Assembly: GCF_000622325.1 (NCBI RefSeq)
Contig: NZ_JASE01000005.1
Coordinates: 3,720,001-3,784,000, forward strand
DNA length: 64,000 nucleotides
Direction: 5' to 3'
Source of the DNA: Sulfitobacter geojensis
GTDB lineage: Bacteria > Pseudomonadota > Alphaproteobacteria > Rhodobacterales > Rhodobacteraceae
The first letter of the stretch is position 1. Every line of letters begins with the position of its first letter. Both the position numbers and the translations under genes were made by a program. Of the stretch, positions 60,750 through 64,000 are shown piece by piece. Under the pieces are notes generated by a model. It was not told the origin of the DNA, searched no databases, and saw only the letters and a list, made by a program, of their open reading frames with translations.

Positions 60750-61949
60750 TCCGCGCATCCAGCCATCGTCGAACACCACCTGTTCAACCCCGGCCAGGCG
60801 TTTCACCCGTTCCAGCTCCGCCTCAAACGCCGCTTGGCGTGCCTTGCCCCATCGGACTGTTCCCTCGGACCACAACGCCTTGACGCGCAGCAGGTTTTGA
60901 TCGCGAAACGCTTTCATATCAATACGCCCGACAATCTGGTCGCCTTGTAGGATAGGAAAGACATAATAGCCGAAGGTGCGTTTCGGCTCTGGCACGAATA
61001 CCTCGATCCTGTAGTTGAACCCGAACAACCGCTCTGCCCGCTTGCGGTCGCGCAGCGCCGGATCAAACGGGCTTAGGATCCGCAACCGGTTTGTGGGCGC
61101 AGCATCCAGCGCGGCATCTTCGTCCAGTCCGGGACGGGCAAAGGCCTGTTTGACGCAGCCATCGGCACCGGTAATCTCCACCCGCTCTAATCGTCCCGCA
61201 GCCAGTTCGCCCGCGCACCACTCACGCGCCTCCGACGGTGTGATATGCGCCCAGAACGCTGCCAATTCGCCATGTGTCGCAAACCCCAACCGCGCAAGGG
61301 CCTGCGCACAGCACCACTCGATTGTCTCGGCCTCATCCGGCGCATGGACGTCGTCACACAGGTGTTGTTCCAACACCCGTTCGGTCAAGTCATAGCGTTT
61401 CTTAAACCCGTCCCGCCCGACCACACATAACGCCCCCGAGCGCCAGAGGTACTCAAGCGCGGTTTTGGACGGATGCCAGTCCCACCAGCCCCCCGATCCC
61501 CGCGTTTCACCCTTGCCCACATCCCCCGAGCACACCGGCCCTTCGGTTTTGATCTGGTCTAGAATGATCTGAAACTGCGCCTCGAACCCCGCGCGCCTGT
61601 CTTTCTTCCAGTGTCCCCGCAGGCGTTTGGCATCCCGTTGACGGCGCAAATGCCACTGGGGGTAGAATGCCATCGGAATGACCGCTGCATCATGCGTCCA
61701 ATGCTCAAACAAGGCACGTTGCTTTTCATAGAGGGTCTTCAAGGCCGCTGGTCGATAGCGGGGCCGCCGCGAAAACAGGATCAGGTCATGCGCGCGCGCC
61801 ACCGTATTGATGCTATCCAGCTGCACAAAACCAAGGCTATCGATCAATGCCAACAGATCATCTCCAGACGCCCCACCCTGAGGCACCTCGGACAGCCTGT
61901 GCCGGTCCAGAAAGATCCGCCGCGCCTGTGTGTTGTCCAGCCGCAGCAT
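60729..61949 (-). CDS. YcaQ-like DNA glycosylase (winged-helix, interstrand crosslink repair)
   Basis: A 406-aa protein of the YcaQ/AlkX family of winged-helix glycosylases that unhook DNA interstrand crosslinks and cut alkylated bases. The active-site Gln-x-Asp is visible near the N terminus in FVQLDSINTVARAHDL (Gln43, Asp45). Other family stretches are EHWTHDAAVIPMAFYPQW and PLRDRKRAERLFGFNYRIE-like sequence near residues 315-330. It follows the LacI-type regulator gene by a single base on the same strand, so it may be read from that transcript. Confidence 0.88.
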   Translation of the reverse strand: MLRLDNTQARRIFLDRHRLSEVPQGGASGDDLLALIDSLGFVQLDSINTVARAHDLILFSRRPRYRPAALKTLYEKQRALFEHWTHDAAVIPMAFYPQWHLRRQRDAKRLRGHWKKDRRAGFEAQFQIILDQIKTEGPVCSGDVGKGETRGSGGWWDWHPSKTALEYLWRSGALCVVGRDGFKKRYDLTERVLEQHLCDDVHAPDEAETIEWCCAQALARLGFATHGELAAFWAHITPSEAREWCAGELAAGRLERVEITGADGCVKQAFARPGLDEDAALDAAPTNRLRILSPFDPALRDRKRAERLFGFNYRIEVFVPEPKRTFGYYVFPILQGDQIVGRIDMKAFRDQNLLRVKALWSEGTVRWGKARQAAFEAELERVKRLAGVEQVVFDDGWMRGSALHHL

Positions 61950-61950
61950 C

Positions 61951-62985
61951 CTAGCGGCGGCGGCGGCGCAACGTATCCCCGAAAGATAAAGTCGGCGTCA
62001 GGGTCACATTCTGCGGCACATCCGCATCCGGCTCATCCAACGTCTGGTTCAGAATGATCCGCGCCGCAGCTTGCCCGATTTCGATCCGGCAAGCATCCAT
62101 CGTCGCCAACTGCCGCGGCAGCCCTTGCAACAATTCGACATTGTTAAAGCCGGCAAGTCCAATCTGACCCGGAATATCGATCCCTTGATCAATCAGGTGC
62201 AATAAGCCGCCTGCGCCGATCATGTCATTGGAGTAATACAGGAAATCCAGATCCGGCGAGCGCTCCAACATCTCTTGCGTCATCTCGCGCCCCTTCGCCA
62301 GCGCCGAACCACCGGAGTAAAACGCGCGGTCCTCAATCTCGACGCCCGCCTTGGCCAGCGCTTCGGTGAATCCTTCAAACCGTTTGCGCGCACGGTGGTC
62401 CAGCGGCATCTTGGTGCCCATAAACCCGATGTGTTCATATCCTTCTTTCAGGATCGCATTGGCCATCTCGCGCCCTGCGCGGCGGTGTGAAATTCCCACC
62501 ATTGCATCCACCGGCTTACCATCTGTGTCCATAATTTCGACCACAGGAATGCCCGCATTGGACAACATCGCGCGGGTCGCATCCGAGTGTTCCAGCCCGG
62601 CAATGATCACACCTGAGGGGCGCCATGACAACATTTCGTACAGCACCCGTTCTTCTTTCTCTGGCATGTAATCCGTTACGCCAACCACGGGCTGTAGGGG
62701 CGTATCCTCGAGAATTTGGTTCACCCCGTTCAACACTTCGGGAAAGACCATATTCGACAGCGATGGAATGATGACAGCCACCAGATTGACCCGCTGTGAC
62801 GCCAGTGACCCCGCGATCTGGTTGGGCACATACCCCAATTCCTTGGCCGCGGCTAAAACCTTGCTACGGGTTGTGTCCGATACGTCCCCCCGGTTGCGCA
62901 GCACGCGGCTTACGGTCATTTCCGACACCCCGCAGGCATCAGATACATCACGAAGGGTGAGCGGACGTTTTGCAGGAGTGGTCAA
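61951..62985 (-). CDS. LacI-family transcriptional regulator
   Basis: The 344-aa product begins with the LacI helix-turn-helix (LTLRDVSDACGVSEMTVSRV, then LGYVPNQIAGSLASQRV) followed by a periplasmic-binding-protein-like effector domain (AVIIPSLSNMVFPEVLNG, GLAGFNNVELLQG). TTG at 62985 is preferred because AAGG stands 8 nt before it; GTG at 62994 is possible but has no site. Its closest style is the GntR/gluconate type, though no sugar operon is adjacent, so the target is unknown. Confidence 0.9.
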   Translation of the reverse strand: MTTPAKRPLTLRDVSDACGVSEMTVSRVLRNRGDVSDTTRSKVLAAAKELGYVPNQIAGSLASQRVNLVAVIIPSLSNMVFPEVLNGVNQILEDTPLQPVVGVTDYMPEKEERVLYEMLSWRPSGVIIAGLEHSDATRAMLSNAGIPVVEIMDTDGKPVDAMVGISHRRAGREMANAILKEGYEHIGFMGTKMPLDHRARKRFEGFTEALAKAGVEIEDRAFYSGGSALAKGREMTQEMLERSPDLDFLYYSNDMIGAGGLLHLIDQGIDIPGQIGLAGFNNVELLQGLPRQLATMDACRIEIGQAAARIILNQTLDEPDADVPQNVTLTPTLSFGDTLRRRRR

Positions 62986-63099
62986 TTTGGACACCTTATT
63001 TGTTCATATACCAGTTAGCGTGAAGTGACCCTTCCGATCAAGCGCGGTGCATTGGGACGATGACAAGCGGTTCGCACTGGGTTAGACACTGGCTCGCGT

Positions 63100-63176
63100 G
63101 GTCCCGTGGCTCAACTGGATAGAGCAGCCCCCTCCTAAGGGGCAGGTTGCAGGTTCGAATCCTGCCGGGGTCGCCA
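63100..63176 (+). tRNA. tRNA-Arg (anticodon CCT)
   Basis: A full 77-nt cloverleaf: acceptor GGTCCCG/CGGGGTC, D arm GCTC-GAGC, anticodon stem GCCCC/GGGGC with loop CTCCTAA, T arm GCAGG-TTCGAAT-CCTGC, discriminator G and an encoded CCA end. Anticodon CCT reads AGG arginine codons. tRNA genes of this kind are often integration sites for islands. Confidence 0.95.
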
Positions 63177-63571
63177 CGATTGGCATTGAAATATAGGTAT
63201 ATCGCGGGACGTTCTGCGATTTCGTAAAGAAGAAGCCGTAAAACTCCCTCCGTGAAGCTCTAGCGGCGCGGTCGAAACACCGTACAATGCCGGTACGCGG
63301 CAACAGCCAGCTTTGCCGTAACGATACACATTGCGAGCCCCAAAAGCATTGGCTTCGACATTGTAGTGCTCGTTGAGATGATCTACCGACAAAACAATGC
63401 TGGTATTGAGGGCGATCGGGCGAGCTATCGCGATTTACGGGATCGGCGCGACTGTACCTATACCTTGAAGTCAGAGCTTGGGCGGGATGTTTCCCTGTCC
63501 ATGTGGCTGACAGATCCATAGCGCGCCGAAAAACTCGTCAACCTGCGGCTGTCCGTCGGCGTTTGACGTCA
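63177..63571. other. 395-bp non-coding stretch after tRNA-Arg
   Basis: No convincing gene is seen. Open frames on both strands lack ribosome-binding sites or known motifs; one of them runs antisense into the tRNA. A 47-codon plus-strand frame (63378-63521) is the most protein-like but is unsupported. It may be decayed island DNA. No repeat of the tRNA 3' end was found in the remaining bases. Confidence 0.4.
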
Positions 63572-63994
63572 CTATTCTTTAACCAATTCAATCCACGTGT
63601 GCACATCGTCGTCCATTACTTCACGACCCTCAACGTGGGATTGATACCAACGCGCGACAATAGCACCGCGCTTTTCACTCTTGATTTCAATACCCTCAGA
63701 TTTGAGGAGTTGATCGAGATGTGTTTCAATCTCCTTTAGCGCGCTGAAATCATGTCCCTTCCGAATTGACTTAGCGCCTAGAAGCAACCACGGCACATCC
63801 ACATCAAACTCTTCTCCTACCGCCACCAACGCTTCTACTGGCATACCCCGTTCGCCTTTTTCATAGCTGTGGTAAGCGCGGGGAGAGACGCCAATAGCCT
63901 CCGCCATAGCAGCTTGAGAGAGCCCGATTTCATTGCGAATGCTGGTCAGGCGTACGCCCATCCCAGATAATAAATCGGTATTATGTCGCGCCAT
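63572..63994 (-). CDS. XRE-family helix-turn-helix regulator
   Basis: A 140-aa protein with an N-terminal HTH of the Cro/CI type (SIRNEIGLSQAAMAEAIGVS, then PRAYHSYEKGERGMPVEALV) and a helical C-terminal part with no other motif. The ATG at 63994 is close to the window edge. Nearby bases are less GC-rich than the main body of the window. Together with the tRNA gene, it suggests an acquired region that extends beyond the right edge; what it controls is not visible. Confidence 0.85.
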   Translation of the reverse strand: MARHNTDLLSGMGVRLTSIRNEIGLSQAAMAEAIGVSPRAYHSYEKGERGMPVEALVAVGEEFDVDVPWLLLGAKSIRKGHDFSALKEIETHLDQLLKSEGIEIKSEKRGAIVARWYQSHVEGREVMDDDVHTWIELVKE

Positions 63995-64000
63995 GTCGAA

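Noticed and set aside
63082..63519. Minus-strand open frame of 145 codons running through the tRNA-Arg gene
   Set aside because: It is antisense to the tRNA and contains the tell-tale tRNA-derived peptide (TPAGFEPATCPLGGGC), a well-known spurious translation; no ribosome-binding site.

Overview
The window looks like a chromosomal segment of a marine alphaproteobacterium of the Roseobacter group (Rhodobacteraceae). The clues are the high-GC, tightly packed coding style, two TRAP transporter operons, a glcDEF glycolate oxidase operon, a GlnK-AmtB pair, a GT14/sulfotransferase pair with a Rhodobacterales-type C-terminal extension, and several families I associate only with this order. These assignments come from reading proteins and motifs by eye; no database search was run.

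Layout. 1-7.0 kb: the end of a peroxiredoxin gene, then minus-strand genes for a MscS channel, pterin carbinolamine dehydratase, an N-acyltransferase, a glycerophosphodiesterase, a RidA protein and a type I secretion ABC/HlyD pair. 7.1-14.0 kb: PBP1A, glnK-amtB, an aromatic/aspartate aminotransferase coupled to a mercaptopyruvate sulfurtransferase, and smpB. 14.1-16.7 kb: divergent sulfotransferase and beta-1,6-GlcNAc-transferase-like genes. 16.7-24.1 kb: a minus-strand gene set of mostly unknown function (coiled-coil protein, unknown 373-aa protein, AAA+ ATPase, unknown 449-aa protein, two small membrane proteins), interrupted by an AT-rich AbiC-like gene that overlaps both neighbours by 4 nt. 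24.2-33.9 kb: MFS transporter, Hint-domain protein, succinate-semialdehyde dehydrogenase, secreted muramidase-like protein, ECF sigma factor coupled to a membrane VWA protein, Hsp20, and two tandem trypsin-like proteases. 34-38.3 kb: the glycolate oxidase operon. 38.4-45.5 kb: DUF599 protein, small periplasmic protein, a large secreted glycoside-hydrolase-like DUF4214 protein, DUF3307 protein, and a degenerate ABC protein with a cyclic-nucleotide-binding tail and no normal start codon. 45.5-54.8 kb: a long operon joining 5-oxoprolinase (pxpABC), a BASS-like carrier, a TRAP transporter, a methyltransferase and a D-amino-acid-dehydrogenase-like flavoprotein, with a divergent Asp/Glu racemase gene. 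54.8-60.7 kb: GMC oxidoreductase, a second TRAP transporter and an IclR regulator. 60.7-64 kb: YcaQ-like glycosylase, LacI regulator, tRNA-Arg(CCT), and an XRE regulator that may mark the start of an island.

Most promising for new biology are the AAA+/coiled-coil gene set with its embedded AbiC-like gene, a 29-bp exact repeat sitting just upstream of two unrelated genes, the degenerate ABC-cNMP protein, and the pxp/TRAP/racemase catabolic cluster. No IS element, CRISPR array or prophage block was seen.
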